Below, one piece after another: positions 7,966-17,326 of a stretch of 64,000 nt of DNA. Position 1 is the first letter of the stretch; every line of letters begins with the position of its first letter. The DNA lies in the NCBI GenBank assembly GCA_944358445.1, contig CALVRC010000001.1, positions 1 through 64,000 on the forward strand, given 5' to 3'. The notes below the pieces were generated by a model, which saw only the letters and a list, made by a program, of their open reading frames with translations, did no database searches and was not told where the DNA came from. The position numbers were made by a program, and so were the translations under genes. This DNA is from an uncultured Bacilli bacterium (GTDB taxonomy: Bacteria > Bacillota_I > Bacilli_A > RF39 > UBA660).

Positions 7966-8970
7966 ATGAAAAGAAGAATTAAAAGAAGAAAAAACAAACA
8001 AAGAAAAATACTAATTATAGGAAGTCTATCAATACTATTATTTTTATGTGTAGGATATGCGGCCTTTAGTACTAATCTAAGTTTAACTGCAAAAGGAAAT
8101 ATAAAAGAATTGAGAGGTGCTGAATATTTAAGAAAAATATGTAATCAAACCAGCGGTGATGGGTTATATAAAGATGTATATGAAGAAGATAGATGTGTTT
8201 ATAAAGGATTAAATCCTAATAATTACATCAATTTTAATAATGAATTATGGAGAATTATTTCAGTAGAAAAAGATAATAATTTAAAAATAATAAAAGAAGA
8301 AAGTTTTGGACCAATGAGCTATGATGGTAGCTCTACAGATAATAGATATAATGAAAATAATACCTACTGCACTTTAAGTAGTGGTGGATCTAATTATTCA
8401 TGTAATGTATGGGGAGGTGTAAGTGGTAATTTTGTAAATAAAGATTTTAGTGGAACAGTAAATGAAGATGCAGATTTAAACATATTTTTAAATAATACAT
8501 ATTATAATAGTTTAACAGAAGAGGCTAAAAACGAAATACAAATTCATGATTTTCAAATGGACGGAAAAGCGGAAAACGGAACAGTACAAAATTATATAAC
8601 GAATACTAATAAATATTTCTGGTATGGTAATATTGGCTTAATCGATATAGCTGACTGGTTTAAAGCTAGTAATAATCCAAATTGTACTTTATCTAACTCA
8701 GATTGGTGTCCTATGAGTAATTATAACCGTGAAGATTATGAGTGTTCATATGACAATTATTTATATAAAAATAATCAGTTTTGGACAATTAATCCTAATA
8801 ACAATAGTGTTAGGTATCTTTTAGTGGTAGGTTCATATGGATGTATTGGAAATGCTAGTTCTACAGTTTCTTATGATGTTTATGTAAGACCAGTAGTATT
8901 TTTAAAAGAAAACATAAAATTACAAGGAAAAGGAACTTTAGAGGATCCTTACAAAATAAAAAAAGTATAA
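7966..8970 (+). CDS. exported or surface-anchored protein of unknown function
   Basis: 334 residues. The N-terminus is strongly basic (MKRRIKRRKNKQRK) followed by one hydrophobic segment (about 15-34) ending GYAAFST, a signal or anchor sequence. The rest is rich in Asn, Tyr and Ser, with several Cys and a repeated style of motif (LWRIISVEKDNNLKII, then RPVVFLKENIKLQGKGTLEDPYKI at the end). I recognise the LWRII-type domain as common in secreted proteins of gut Bacillota but know no function. GAGGTG precedes ATG 7966. It is probably controlled by the divergent XRE protein. Confidence 0.75.
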   Translation: MKRRIKRRKNKQRKILIIGSLSILLFLCVGYAAFSTNLSLTAKGNIKELRGAEYLRKICNQTSGDGLYKDVYEEDRCVYKGLNPNNYINFNNELWRIISVEKDNNLKIIKEESFGPMSYDGSSTDNRYNENNTYCTLSSGGSNYSCNVWGGVSGNFVNKDFSGTVNEDADLNIFLNNTYYNSLTEEAKNEIQIHDFQMDGKAENGTVQNYITNTNKYFWYGNIGLIDIADWFKASNNPNCTLSNSDWCPMSNYNREDYECSYDNYLYKNNQFWTINPNNNSVRYLLVVGSYGCIGNASSTVSYDVYVRPVVFLKENIKLQGKGTLEDPYKIKKV

Positions 8971-8973
8971 AGA

Positions 8974-9915
8974 TTAACCTTTATATTGTCCACCATTAAT
9001 ATGAAAAACCTGCCCTGTTGTATAAGATGCCTCATCACTAGCCAAATAAACATAAATAGGAGCAATTTCATAAGGGTCAGCGCACCTTCTCATATCACTA
9101 TCTGCTCCAAGTGTTGGAATTTTGTTAGGCATCCAGCAGCTAGGTTGTAAAGCAGTCCAAAAATAACCAGGAGCAACCGCATTAACCCTAACACCTTTAG
9201 TAGCCAAATTAGTAGCTAATGCTCTAGTAAATCCCACAATAGCACCTTTACTAGTAACATAATCGATTAATTCAGGTTCACCATAAAAAGTAGTCACAGA
9301 AGTAGTATTTATAATAGAACCATTTTTCATATAAGGTAAAGCCACCTTAGTTAAATAAAATATCGAATAAATATTAGTTTTCATCGTATAATCAAATTGT
9401 TCATTAGAAATATCCTCTAATTTTTTTTGTTGAAACTGTACTCCAGCATTATTAACTAAAATATCCACCTTACCAAACTTATCCACAGTATTTTTTATAA
9501 CCATATTACAAAAATTATAATCTTTCAAATCACCAGAAATAAGTAAACACTCACCACCTAAATTTTCAATATATCTTTTAGTATATTCCGCATCAACATG
9601 TTCATTATAATAAACTATAACAACTTTAGCACCTTCTTTTGCAAAATAAATAGTCACTGCTCTACCAATACCAGAATCCCCTCCAGTTATAACAGCCACC
9701 TTACCTTTAAGTTTATCACTACCCTTATAATTAGGGTTATCAAAAATAGGTTTAGGTTCCATCAGATATTCTATACCAGGCTGAACTGTCTGATATTGTG
9801 GAGTAGCTTTAATCTTGTATTCTTTTCCAAGTATTCCATCATTACATTCATTCACATATAAAAGACCATAATTATCATTTAAGCCGCACCCTTCACACCC
9901 GTATTTTTCATTCAT
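8974..9915 (-). CDS. short-chain dehydrogenase/reductase (YhxC/YghA-like)
   Basis: NAD(P)-dependent oxidoreductase of the SDR family, 313 residues. The cofactor loop TGGDSGIG is at 77-84, NNAG at 155-158, and the catalytic S206, Y219 and K223 are in place, so it should be active. A 65-residue N-terminal extension with C7-x2-C10 precedes the fold; the extension is usual for the YhxC-type subgroup, the CxxC is less common. AGAGGAG lies before ATG at 9915. It ends three bases from the convergent gene at 7966-8970. Substrate unknown. Confidence 0.88.
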   Translation of the reverse strand: MNEKYGCEGCGLNDNYGLLYVNECNDGILGKEYKIKATPQYQTVQPGIEYLMEPKPIFDNPNYKGSDKLKGKVAVITGGDSGIGRAVTIYFAKEGAKVVIVYYNEHVDAEYTKRYIENLGGECLLISGDLKDYNFCNMVIKNTVDKFGKVDILVNNAGVQFQQKKLEDISNEQFDYTMKTNIYSIFYLTKVALPYMKNGSIINTTSVTTFYGEPELIDYVTSKGAIVGFTRALATNLATKGVRVNAVAPGYFWTALQPSCWMPNKIPTLGADSDMRRCADPYEIAPIYVYLASDEASYTTGQVFHINGGQYKG

Positions 9916-9959
9916 AGTATCTCCTCTTTCCTAAAATATAATATTCAAAAATAATAAAA

Positions 9960-9989
9960 GTGACCATAAAAATAAAAATATGATATAAT
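9960..9989 (+). promoter_or_regulatory. pth promoter
   Basis: GTGACC (9960-9965), 18-base spacer, TATAAT (9984-9989). The -10 covers the in-frame ATG at 9988, which argues that translation starts downstream at TTG 10015. Confidence 0.6.
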
Positions 9990-10014
9990 GTTAATGCAAA
10001 AGAAGGTGATTAAT

Positions 10015-10587
10015 TTGAGATTAATAGTTGGATTAGGAAACCCAGGAAAAGAGTATGAAAATACAAGACATAATGCAGGGTTTAAATTTATAGACAAATT
10101 TGCTAGTTCATTAAATTTAAATTTTAACAAAGAAAAGTTTGGCGGACTATATACCGAATTTAATTATAAAGGTGAAAAAATAATTTTATTAAAACCTCAA
10201 AAATACATGAACCTATCAGGTGAAGTAGTAATAAAATTTAAAGACTTTTATAAAATAAATTTAGAAGATTTATTAATAATTTGTGATGATTTAGATACTG
10301 AACTAGGTAAATTAAAATTAAAATACAAAGGTTCATCAGGTGGTCATAATGGTTTAAAAAATATTGAAAATCATCTTCATACAAAGGAATATAAGAGAAT
10401 AAAAATTGGTATTTCTAATAATAAAGATAAAGATAGAATTGATTATGTCATCGGTAAAATGCCTAAAGATGAATTAGAAATATTAGAAAAAGTAACCGAT
10501 AATGCTGAGAAAATTCTTAAAGACTATTTAGAACTTTCATTTGATAATCTCATGAATAAATATAATTCTATGGAAGTGATAAAATGA
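10015..10587 (+). CDS. pth: peptidyl-tRNA hydrolase
   Basis: Recycles tRNA from peptidyl-tRNA that drops off ribosomes. The 190-residue protein begins MRLIVGLGNPGKEYENTRHNAGF with the catalytic His at residue 19; later come PQKYMNLSG, CDDLD and GSSGGHNG, all family signatures. The start is TTG 10015, seven bases after GAAGGTGA; two upstream in-frame ATGs lie in or at the promoter -10. Its stop overlaps the mfd start by four bases. pth-mfd-spoVT order is conserved in Bacilli. Confidence 0.95.
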   Translation: MRLIVGLGNPGKEYENTRHNAGFKFIDKFASSLNLNFNKEKFGGLYTEFNYKGEKIILLKPQKYMNLSGEVVIKFKDFYKINLEDLLIICDDLDTELGKLKLKYKGSSGGHNGLKNIENHLHTKEYKRIKIGISNNKDKDRIDYVIGKMPKDELEILEKVTDNAEKILKDYLELSFDNLMNKYNSMEVIK

Positions 10588-13500
10588 CCTTTATAGATAA
10601 AATATTTGATACTGTTGATACCAAAGAATTAATCGGTTTAAATAATGAATTAAAAAGTATCTACATCTATGAAAAATTCAAAAACAGTAATAGTTCAGTT
10701 ATTCTAGTAACTTCAAATCTTCACGAAGCCGGATTAATTTATAATTCACTTACCCACTATACTGATAAAGTATGGTTTTTTCCCATGGACGATTTTATAA
10801 CTAGTGAAGCAATCGCCGTCTCACCAGAATTTAAAATCACTCGTTTAGAAGCATTGAATTCTTTAACCAAAGAAGACAAAGCCATTGTAGTAACTAACCT
10901 CATGGGATATTTAAGGTTTTTGCCCTCAAAAGAGAAATTCAAAGATAGTAAAATTAATTTAAAAGTTGGTGACACGATCAACTTAGATGAATTAATTGAA
11001 AAACTATTTAACCTAGGTTATAAAAGAGAAACAACCGTAAATATGACTGGTGAAATTGCTGTCAGAGGATATGTCATCGATATATTTCCAATCAATAGTG
11101 ATAACCCAATCAGAATAGAATTCTGGGGTGATGAAATAGACTCCATCAGAACTTTCAACATCGATTCCCAGCTCACCTTATCTAAAATAAACGAAGTAAC
11201 TATTTTTCCAAACACCGAAACCTTACTTGAGAAATATAACTTTGAAGCCAAACATCGTGAGATGCAATATGAAAAAAATATAACTAATATTACAGGTTAT
11301 TTAAATAGTCCAATAACAATTTATAATAACTATCATTCTTTAATGGTTAATTATGATTTTCTTTTGGAAGAAATGCTAAACTATAGTATAAGTATTAACT
11401 TAGATCCTAATACAAAATACATGTTTGACTTTGAAAAAATTCAAGATAAAGATGCTATTATCTTTGAAGAATTTCATAACAGTTCAAAAAATAGTAAAGC
11501 ACAAATATTTAATAAAGTAGATATAGAAGCATTTCCTAGAGATCCAAAACAAATTAATGATAGATTAAACATCTATCTAAAATCAGATAAATTAGTAATA
11601 ATTTGTCTAGATAATCGTTATCAAGTAAACAAATTAATTGAATTTTTAGATAATAAAAATATTACTTATACTAATGAAAATGAATTATTTCCTGGGAAAA
11701 TAAATTTAATAGTCAAAAAAATAAATTGTGGTTTTATAACTGATAATTATATAGTAATAACTGAAAAAGAACTATTTGATAAAAAAGAAGAAAATGGTTA
11801 TAAAACAAAATTCAAGTATGGAACTAGAATAAAAGATATCACTAAATTAGAAATTGGTGACTATGTTGTCCATGGTATTCATGGTATTGGTAGATATGAT
11901 GGACTAAAAACAATTATAAAAAATGGTCTAAAAAAAGATTATCTAACTATCACCTATCGTGATAACGACAAATTATATATTCCAGTTGAAAAATTAGATT
12001 TAATCACTAAATATTCTTCTGGTGATGCATCCATTCCTAAATTAAATAAACTAGGAAGTCATGAATGGCAAAAAACTAAAGCTAAAGCTCGTAAAAAAGC
12101 TGAAGACATTGCTGAAGATTTACTTAAAATGTATGCCATTAGAGAATCTAAAAAAGGTTTTGCCTTTGATAAAGATGGTCCAGAGCAAATTGCTTTTGAA
12201 AAAGAATTTAATCATGTTGAAACACCAGATCAATTAAGAGTTACTGAAGAGATAAAAAAAGACATGGAATCAAATAAACCAATGGATAGATTATTATGTG
12301 GTGATGTTGGATATGGAAAAACCGAAGTTGCCTTTAGAGCTATATTTAAGGCAATAATATCAGGCAAACAAGCCGCAATTCTCTGTCCAACCACTATCCT
12401 CTCTTCTCAGCACTTTCAAAATGCCATTGAAAGATTTAAGTCATTTCCGGTTGATATTGCCTTGTTAAATAGGTTTGTTTCACAAAAAGAAACTAAAGAA
12501 ACCTTAGAAAAATTGGAAAAAGGTCAGATAGATTTATTGATTGGTACTCATAGAATTTTAAGCGATGATGTAAAATTCAAAGACCTTGGCTTACTAGTTA
12601 TCGACGAAGAACAACGTTTTGGGGTTAAGCACAAAGAAAAAATTAAAGAATATAAAAATAATGTTGACGTTTTAACCTTATCTGCAACTCCTATTCCAAG
12701 AACCTTACAAATGTCAATAGCTGGAATTAGAAGCCTATCACTAATTGAAACCCCACCAGTTGACCGCTACCCTATTCAAACCTATGTCTTAGCCGAAAAT
12801 AAACAAATTATTAAAGATGCCATATATAAAGAATTAGCTCGTGGCGGACAAGTATTTGTTTTATATAATCAGGTTGCTAATATAGATGTAGAAAAAATAG
12901 AATTGCAACGATTAGTACCAGAAGCGAAAATAGGAGTAGCTCACGGTCAAATGAATAAAAATGAATTAGAAAAAGTCATGATGGACTTTACTAATAAAAA
13001 ATATGATGTTCTATTATGTACTACAATCATTGAAACTGGTATTGATATTGAATCCGCAAATACTTTAATTATTATAGATGCGGACCACTTTGGATTATCA
13101 CAACTTTATCAAATAAGAGGAAGAATTGGAAGAAGCAATAAAATAGCCTATTGTTATTTAATGTATGCTCCAAATAAAATCTTATCAGAAGTAGCAACTA
13201 AGAGATTAAAAGTAATCAAAGACTTCACCGAATTAGGAAGTGGTTTCGCTATAGCAATGCGTGACTTATCAATAAGAGGTGCCGGTGATATTTTAGGTAG
13301 TGAGCAAGCAGGCTTCATCGACAGTATTGGTATTGAATTATTTATGCAAATGCTAAACGAAGAAGTCGCTAAATTAAAAGGTGAAACACCAAAAGAAGAA
13401 GAAACCAAAGATACCCCTCCACTTATCGATGTCGCAACCTCAATTAATGATAGCTTTGTCAGTGATGAAGACTTAAAAATAGAAATTCACAAGAAAATTT

Positions 13501-13883
13501 GTAGTATCGATTCATATAATTCACTAAATGAAGTAAAACAAGAATTAGAAGATAGATTTGGTAAATTATCAGATGATTTAATAATCTACATGCATGAAGA
13601 ATTATTTGAAAAACAGGCTAAAGAATTAAACCTTCAAAATATCAGACAAACTAAAAACTCTATTGAAATCACTTTAGATAAAGATTTAACAAACAAAATT
13701 GATGGAGAAACACTATTCTTTGAAATTTCAAACCTCTCAAGAATGTTTAGATTTAGTATGAAGTTTGGTAGATTAGTCATTACTTTAGATACCATAAAAT
13801 TAGATAAACATTTCATTTATTATTTATTAGAATTTGTAAAAATCTTAAAAAAATCAATAAAAAAGGATGAGACAAATGAATAA
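10584..13883 (+). CDS. mfd: transcription-repair coupling factor
   Basis: Mfd removes RNA polymerase stalled at DNA lesions and recruits UvrA. In order: a UvrB-like N-terminal region (about 1-350), the RNA polymerase interaction domain (IGDYVVHGIHGIGRYDG, about 420-515), SF2 translocase motifs with Walker A GDVGYGKT near 573-580 and DEEQ near 673-676, and the C-terminal TRCF domain (about 970-1090). 1099 residues, somewhat shorter than the 1177 of Bacillus subtilis. ATG 10584 overlaps the pth stop. Confidence 0.97.
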   Translation: MTFIDKIFDTVDTKELIGLNNELKSIYIYEKFKNSNSSVILVTSNLHEAGLIYNSLTHYTDKVWFFPMDDFITSEAIAVSPEFKITRLEALNSLTKEDKAIVVTNLMGYLRFLPSKEKFKDSKINLKVGDTINLDELIEKLFNLGYKRETTVNMTGEIAVRGYVIDIFPINSDNPIRIEFWGDEIDSIRTFNIDSQLTLSKINEVTIFPNTETLLEKYNFEAKHREMQYEKNITNITGYLNSPITIYNNYHSLMVNYDFLLEEMLNYSISINLDPNTKYMFDFEKIQDKDAIIFEEFHNSSKNSKAQIFNKVDIEAFPRDPKQINDRLNIYLKSDKLVIICLDNRYQVNKLIEFLDNKNITYTNENELFPGKINLIVKKINCGFITDNYIVITEKELFDKKEENGYKTKFKYGTRIKDITKLEIGDYVVHGIHGIGRYDGLKTIIKNGLKKDYLTITYRDNDKLYIPVEKLDLITKYSSGDASIPKLNKLGSHEWQKTKAKARKKAEDIAEDLLKMYAIRESKKGFAFDKDGPEQIAFEKEFNHVETPDQLRVTEEIKKDMESNKPMDRLLCGDVGYGKTEVAFRAIFKAIISGKQAAILCPTTILSSQHFQNAIERFKSFPVDIALLNRFVSQKETKETLEKLEKGQIDLLIGTHRILSDDVKFKDLGLLVIDEEQRFGVKHKEKIKEYKNNVDVLTLSATPIPRTLQMSIAGIRSLSLIETPPVDRYPIQTYVLAENKQIIKDAIYKELARGGQVFVLYNQVANIDVEKIELQRLVPEAKIGVAHGQMNKNELEKVMMDFTNKKYDVLLCTTIIETGIDIESANTLIIIDADHFGLSQLYQIRGRIGRSNKIAYCYLMYAPNKILSEVATKRLKVIKDFTELGSGFAIAMRDLSIRGAGDILGSEQAGFIDSIGIELFMQMLNEEVAKLKGETPKEEETKDTPPLIDVATSINDSFVSDEDLKIEIHKKICSIDSYNSLNEVKQELEDRFGKLSDDLIIYMHEELFEKQAKELNLQNIRQTKNSIEITLDKDLTNKIDGETLFFEISNLSRMFRFSMKFGRLVITLDTIKLDKHFIYYLLEFVKILKKSIKKDETNE

Positions 13884-14367
13884 TTATCAAAAAGAAAAAA
13901 TAAATTGGTATCAAGAAATAAATAATAAACCAACCCTTTGGTATAAAATGCCAAATGAATATATTGATTATCAAGACCCAAACTTTTGGAAATTATTTCA
14001 TTTTATTATTGAAAGATTAAAAATTGATTTAAAAGAAGCCTATGAACAAATAGATGCTATAAATAATTTATCTCAAATTCCATTAGAATATCGTACCAAA
14101 GAATTATGCATATTTGCTCTAGTAAGACATCCTTCAACTACATTAAAATATATTCCGAACGAAATCAAAACAAAAGAGATGTGTGAAATTGCTTTTAATG
14201 CCAATCCTAAAAGTAATTTTAAATATATTCCAGATGCATTTAAAACCGATGAAATGTGTCAAGAAGCTTTTAATGTCAATCCTAAAAATTATAAATTTAT
14301 TCCAGAAATGTATAGAAAAAAAGAAATGCAAAAATATATAGAGCAAAGAAGTAAACATCATAAATAA
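13876..14367 (+). CDS. repeat protein of unknown function (DUF4116-like repeats)
   Basis: 163 residues. After an N-terminal region with helical character come three ~25-residue repeats (about 68-92, 93-118, 119-142) of the pattern IPxxxKTxEMCxxAFxxNPxxxKY. This resembles the short DUF4116-type helical repeats often seen in multi-copy proteins, but the match is by eye. No signal peptide or membrane segment. AAGGATGAG precedes ATG 13876 and the gene overlaps the mfd end by eight bases, so it is in the pth-mfd operon. Function unknown. Confidence 0.7.
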   Translation: MNNYQKEKINWYQEINNKPTLWYKMPNEYIDYQDPNFWKLFHFIIERLKIDLKEAYEQIDAINNLSQIPLEYRTKELCIFALVRHPSTTLKYIPNEIKTKEMCEIAFNANPKSNFKYIPDAFKTDEMCQEAFNVNPKNYKFIPEMYRKKEMQKYIEQRSKHHK

Positions 14368-14371
14368 AAAT

Positions 14372-14400
14372 TTGACATAAAGTAAGAAAATTGCTAATAT
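14372..14400 (+). promoter_or_regulatory. near-consensus promoter of the ATT-start gene
   Basis: TTGACA (14372-14377), 17-base spacer, TAATAT (14395-14400): a perfect -35 and a good -10. It serves the small gene at 14432-14707. Confidence 0.82.
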
Positions 14401-14431
14401 ATTAGCAAAAAAAAGAAAGAAGGGGGTACAC

Positions 14432-14707
14432 ATTAAACCTAAATATAGAAATGATGTTAATATTGATCTAACTCCCCGCAAAGATGAATTCATAAAATAT
14501 CAAACCAGAGTTAATATCAAATTATTTACAAATGATGTTAAAGTAGCTATAATTACTGCACCAACCGCTTTAGTATTAGGGACTATAAATTCATCAGAAC
14601 CAATTTCAACAGGATTATATATCATAAGTGGTTGTGCCCTAGCTTATGCTGCTACTAATTTATACTTTCATAAAAAAGAAAAACAAAAAAGGTTCACATT
14701 AAAGTGA
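14432..14707 (+). CDS. small membrane protein with a probable ATT start codon
   Basis: Ninety-one codons, from ATT 14432 to TGA 14705. There is no ATG, GTG or TTG usable at the 5' end: the frame is closed by TAA at 14378, and AAGAAGGGGG (14417-14426) is ideally spaced five bases before ATT. A near-consensus promoter and a terminator hairpin bracket exactly this reading frame. The predicted protein begins with a charged 35-residue part, then has two hydrophobic segments (VAIITAPTALVLGTI and GLYIISGCALAYAATNLYF) and a basic tail. No family recognised. ATT starts are known (infC) but rare and usually regulatory. Confidence 0.65.
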   Translation: MKPKYRNDVNIDLTPRKDEFIKYQTRVNIKLFTNDVKVAIITAPTALVLGTINSSEPISTGLYIISGCALAYAATNLYFHKKEKQKRFTLK

Positions 14708-14716
14708 ATCTTTTAT
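14691..14716 (+). terminator. terminator of the ATT-start gene
   Basis: GGTTCAC (14691-14697) pairs with GTGAATC (14704-14710) and is followed by TTTTATT. It overlaps the stop codon. Confidence 0.72.
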
Positions 14717-14782
14717 TATACAAAAATATAAAAATAGAAACTTTTTAAAACAAAAAAAGTTAGCATTTCACTTTTCCACAAT

Positions 14783-14812
14783 AAAAGTAATTCATTTAAC
14801 CGAATTACTTTT
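14783..14812 (-). terminator. ppaC terminator
   Basis: Eleven-base-pair stem AAAAGTAATTC / GAATTACTTTT just beyond the ppaC stop, reading on the minus strand into TTTTATT. Confidence 0.78.
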
Positions 14813-14820
14813 AAAATATA

Positions 14821-16437
14821 TTAATTGTCCATATAATTCATTAATTTTGGAACAATTTGCTTTTTGCGAGAAACTAAACCTTCAAAGAAATGACCTTGTT
14901 CTATATCCTCTACTCCAAATGAGTTTGCAAATATTTCTTTAGCTTTATCATTATAGAATATATAAGAACCATTTTTCAAAATATCAGTAACAAATAAAGC
15001 AATAGCTGTATATCCTTCTTCAGCTTCCTCATTTAATTCACTAATAAACTCATCTTGTTTGCTCATAATCTCTTCTGTACTCATAGTTGAAACTTGACCA
15101 ATTCCCACTTTTTGGTTATCTACCATAAAGTTTTTAAAGTCACCGTGAATAATTTCAGAAATACTTTTACCTTCCATAGAAGAACCTGCTTTAAACATTT
15201 TCATACCGTATTCTCTAAAATTCTCTCCAGCAATCTTACTTAATTCTTCTAAAGCTTCTTTATCAACTTCAGTAGTTGTTGGTGAAGTAAGTAATAATGT
15301 ATCAGAAATAATTCCAGACATCATTAATCCCGCATACTTCTTAGGAATTTTAATGTTATGTTCTTTAAACATCAAATATAAAATAGTTTCAGTACATCCT
15401 AAAGGCATATTTCTAAAATTAATAGGAATATTAGTACCAATATTACCAATTTTATGATGGTCAACAATTTCAATTATTTCAGCCTCATCTAATCCAATAA
15501 CACTTTGTTCTTTTTCATTATGGTCAACTAAAATAACTTGTTTAGGATGACGGCTATAAGCCATACTAACTCTAAACACACCTAAGCATTTACCATCATT
15601 ATCAACCACAGGATAATTACTATATTTTTTCTTGTTAGCTAAATCTAAAACTTCGCCTAAGGCATCATTTTCATTAATATAAACAATATCCTTAGTTTTC
15701 ATTTTATTTTTAATATAATTACTTAAAACCACTAAATTAGCCGTAGTTAAACCATCATATTTAGTACTAATAACATCTACATGATTTTTCTTCGCAATCT
15801 CTAAATGTTCTTTTTTCATTTTAACACCATTAGTTAAAATAATAATAGATGCACAGTTTTCCACAGCATATTCAATAATGCTATGCCTATCACCAGTAAT
15901 TAGAACACTTTCTCTATCAATATTAATATTTTCTTTAAAAGTTGTACTTCTATAACTTGGTGAAATAATATTACCTTTAATTTCTTTATCAAATCTTAAA
16001 ATCTCTTTACCGTTCAAAGCTTCAAGTAAATTATCATAAGAAGTATTTAACTTTCTTAAATCATTATTAATCAAATTACCGGCAACATCTTTCATCGAAA
16101 CAGCACCTTTATACCTGCCGTCTTTATCAATAACAGGAATAGTACCAATGCTAGTCTCTTTCATATATTGATAACCTCTAAATATAGAATCATTTTCATT
16201 TAAAAAACAATCTTTTGTATAATCAACATCCTTAACTTGAAGTCTTACATCATTCAAAAATTTTGGCTCATTAAATTTAAAATAATCCAAAACAAATTTA
16301 GTTTCATTATTAACATCCCCTAAAATTCTAGGTTCACTATCCATACCTAATTGATTTTTTAAATAAGATAGAACAATAGCTGATGTAACACTATCAGTAT
16401 CTGGTTTTTGATGTCCGAACACTAAAACTTTACTCAA
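14821..16437 (-). CDS. ppaC: manganese-dependent inorganic pyrophosphatase with regulatory CBS-DRTGG insert
   Basis: Hydrolyses pyrophosphate to drive biosynthesis. The family II DHH core starts FGHQKPDTDSVTSA (7-20), resumes with VDHNEKEQS and DHHKIGN, and ends in a DHHA2 domain (RKKQ near the C-terminus). A ~240-residue insert carries two CBS domains around a DRTGG domain (ITGDRHSI), the form known to be controlled by adenine nucleotides, as in Clostridium perfringens. 538 residues. The start codon is TTG at 16437 with AAGGAGGAG upstream; no ATG fits. It is one of the few minus-strand genes. Confidence 0.95.
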   Translation of the reverse strand: MSKVLVFGHQKPDTDSVTSAIVLSYLKNQLGMDSEPRILGDVNNETKFVLDYFKFNEPKFLNDVRLQVKDVDYTKDCFLNENDSIFRGYQYMKETSIGTIPVIDKDGRYKGAVSMKDVAGNLINNDLRKLNTSYDNLLEALNGKEILRFDKEIKGNIISPSYRSTTFKENINIDRESVLITGDRHSIIEYAVENCASIIILTNGVKMKKEHLEIAKKNHVDVISTKYDGLTTANLVVLSNYIKNKMKTKDIVYINENDALGEVLDLANKKKYSNYPVVDNDGKCLGVFRVSMAYSRHPKQVILVDHNEKEQSVIGLDEAEIIEIVDHHKIGNIGTNIPINFRNMPLGCTETILYLMFKEHNIKIPKKYAGLMMSGIISDTLLLTSPTTTEVDKEALEELSKIAGENFREYGMKMFKAGSSMEGKSISEIIHGDFKNFMVDNQKVGIGQVSTMSTEEIMSKQDEFISELNEEAEEGYTAIALFVTDILKNGSYIFYNDKAKEIFANSFGVEDIEQGHFFEGLVSRKKQIVPKLMNYMDN

Positions 16438-16542
16438 GTAAATCTCCTCCTTTACAACGTAAATTATAACATGTTTTTCTTTATATTTAAAGTATAATTA
16501 GTATATTTAAGTACATACTAACTCCTAGAAAGAAGGGAAAAA

Positions 16543-17067
16543 ATGAAATTAGCCGGAATCGTAAGACGAATAGATGAACTTGGAAGAATTGTTATACCAA
16601 AAGAAATTAGAAAAACACTTCATATAAAAAACGGGGAAAATTTAGAAATATTTATAAATGATGATACAGTTGTCTTAAAAAAATATTCAGAATTAGGCAA
16701 TATTAAAGAACTAAGTGATAATATCTGTGAAACCTTAAATACATATCTAAAAACTAATATCTTAATATCTGATACAGATAAATACATAAGCATATCGGGA
16801 CCACTAAAAAAGAAATATTTAAACGAAGAAATAAGTGAAACAATTCTAAAATATATTAATGAAAGAAAAAAAATAACTTTAAAAAGTAAAAAAATCAACA
16901 TAAGCCAAGACAAAACGGAAGACAGTAATATATTTATATGTCCAATAATTTCAAATGGTGATGCTATGGGTTCTATTATAGCCATAAGCGATAAAGAATT
17001 TACTACAAGTAATATTGAATCAATAACTCTCATTTCAAACATCCTTGCAAAACATATTGAAAGCTAA
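16543..17067 (+). CDS. spoVT: stage V sporulation regulator SpoVT
   Basis: Forespore transcription factor that tunes sigma-G genes in Bacillus subtilis. Residues 1-50 form an AbrB-type swapped-hairpin DNA-binding domain (GIVRRIDELGRIVIPKEIRKTL), and 55-174 a GAF-like domain ending NILAKHIES. The length, 174, matches SpoVT (178) and not the shorter AbrB. AGAAAGAAGGG precedes the ATG and a TATAAT lies at 16493-16498. It follows pth-mfd as in Bacilli, with ppaC and two small genes inserted between. Confidence 0.93.
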   Translation: MKLAGIVRRIDELGRIVIPKEIRKTLHIKNGENLEIFINDDTVVLKKYSELGNIKELSDNICETLNTYLKTNILISDTDKYISISGPLKKKYLNEEISETILKYINERKKITLKSKKINISQDKTEDSNIFICPIISNGDAMGSIIAISDKEFTTSNIESITLISNILAKHIES

Positions 17068-17085
17068 TAAAAAACATGTTATAAT
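17057..17085 (+). promoter_or_regulatory. promoter of the T-box/dut/metS operon
   Basis: TTGAAA (17057-17062), 17-base spacer, TATAAT (17080-17085). It overlaps the last codons of spoVT and starts transcription near 17092. Confidence 0.78.
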
Positions 17086-17091
17086 GTAAAC

Positions 17092-17311
17092 GTTAAATGC
17101 ACTGAAAGAAAGAAAAGTAGGTAACTTTATAGAGAGTTTATGGTTGGTGGAAATAAACAAGGTGACTACTCCGAATGATTCTTTAGCAGTCTAGTCGATA
17201 TGTAGGCTAGAACGGTTCACATCCGTTATATGTTAGAGGTAAGCTAAGCTTATAAATTAAGGTGGTACCGCGTTCAACACGTCCTTATTCTAAGGATGTG
17301 TTTTTATATAT
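17092..17311 (+). ncRNA. T-box leader, methionine type
   Basis: The T-box sequence AAGGTGGTACCGCG lies at 17259-17272 and is followed by a terminator hairpin (ACACGTCCTTA / TAAGGATGTGT, then TTTTTAT, 17277-17306). Stem I is visible: AGTAG near 17115 pairs with CTACT near 17168, with the apical AGAGAG and GGTTGGTGG motifs between. The likely specifier codon is ATG at 17175-17177 in CCGAATGATT, which fits metS downstream. Uncharged tRNA-Met should stabilise the antiterminator and switch on the dut-metS operon. Confidence 0.92.
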
Positions 17312-17326
17312 AAAGGAGGCAAAAAT

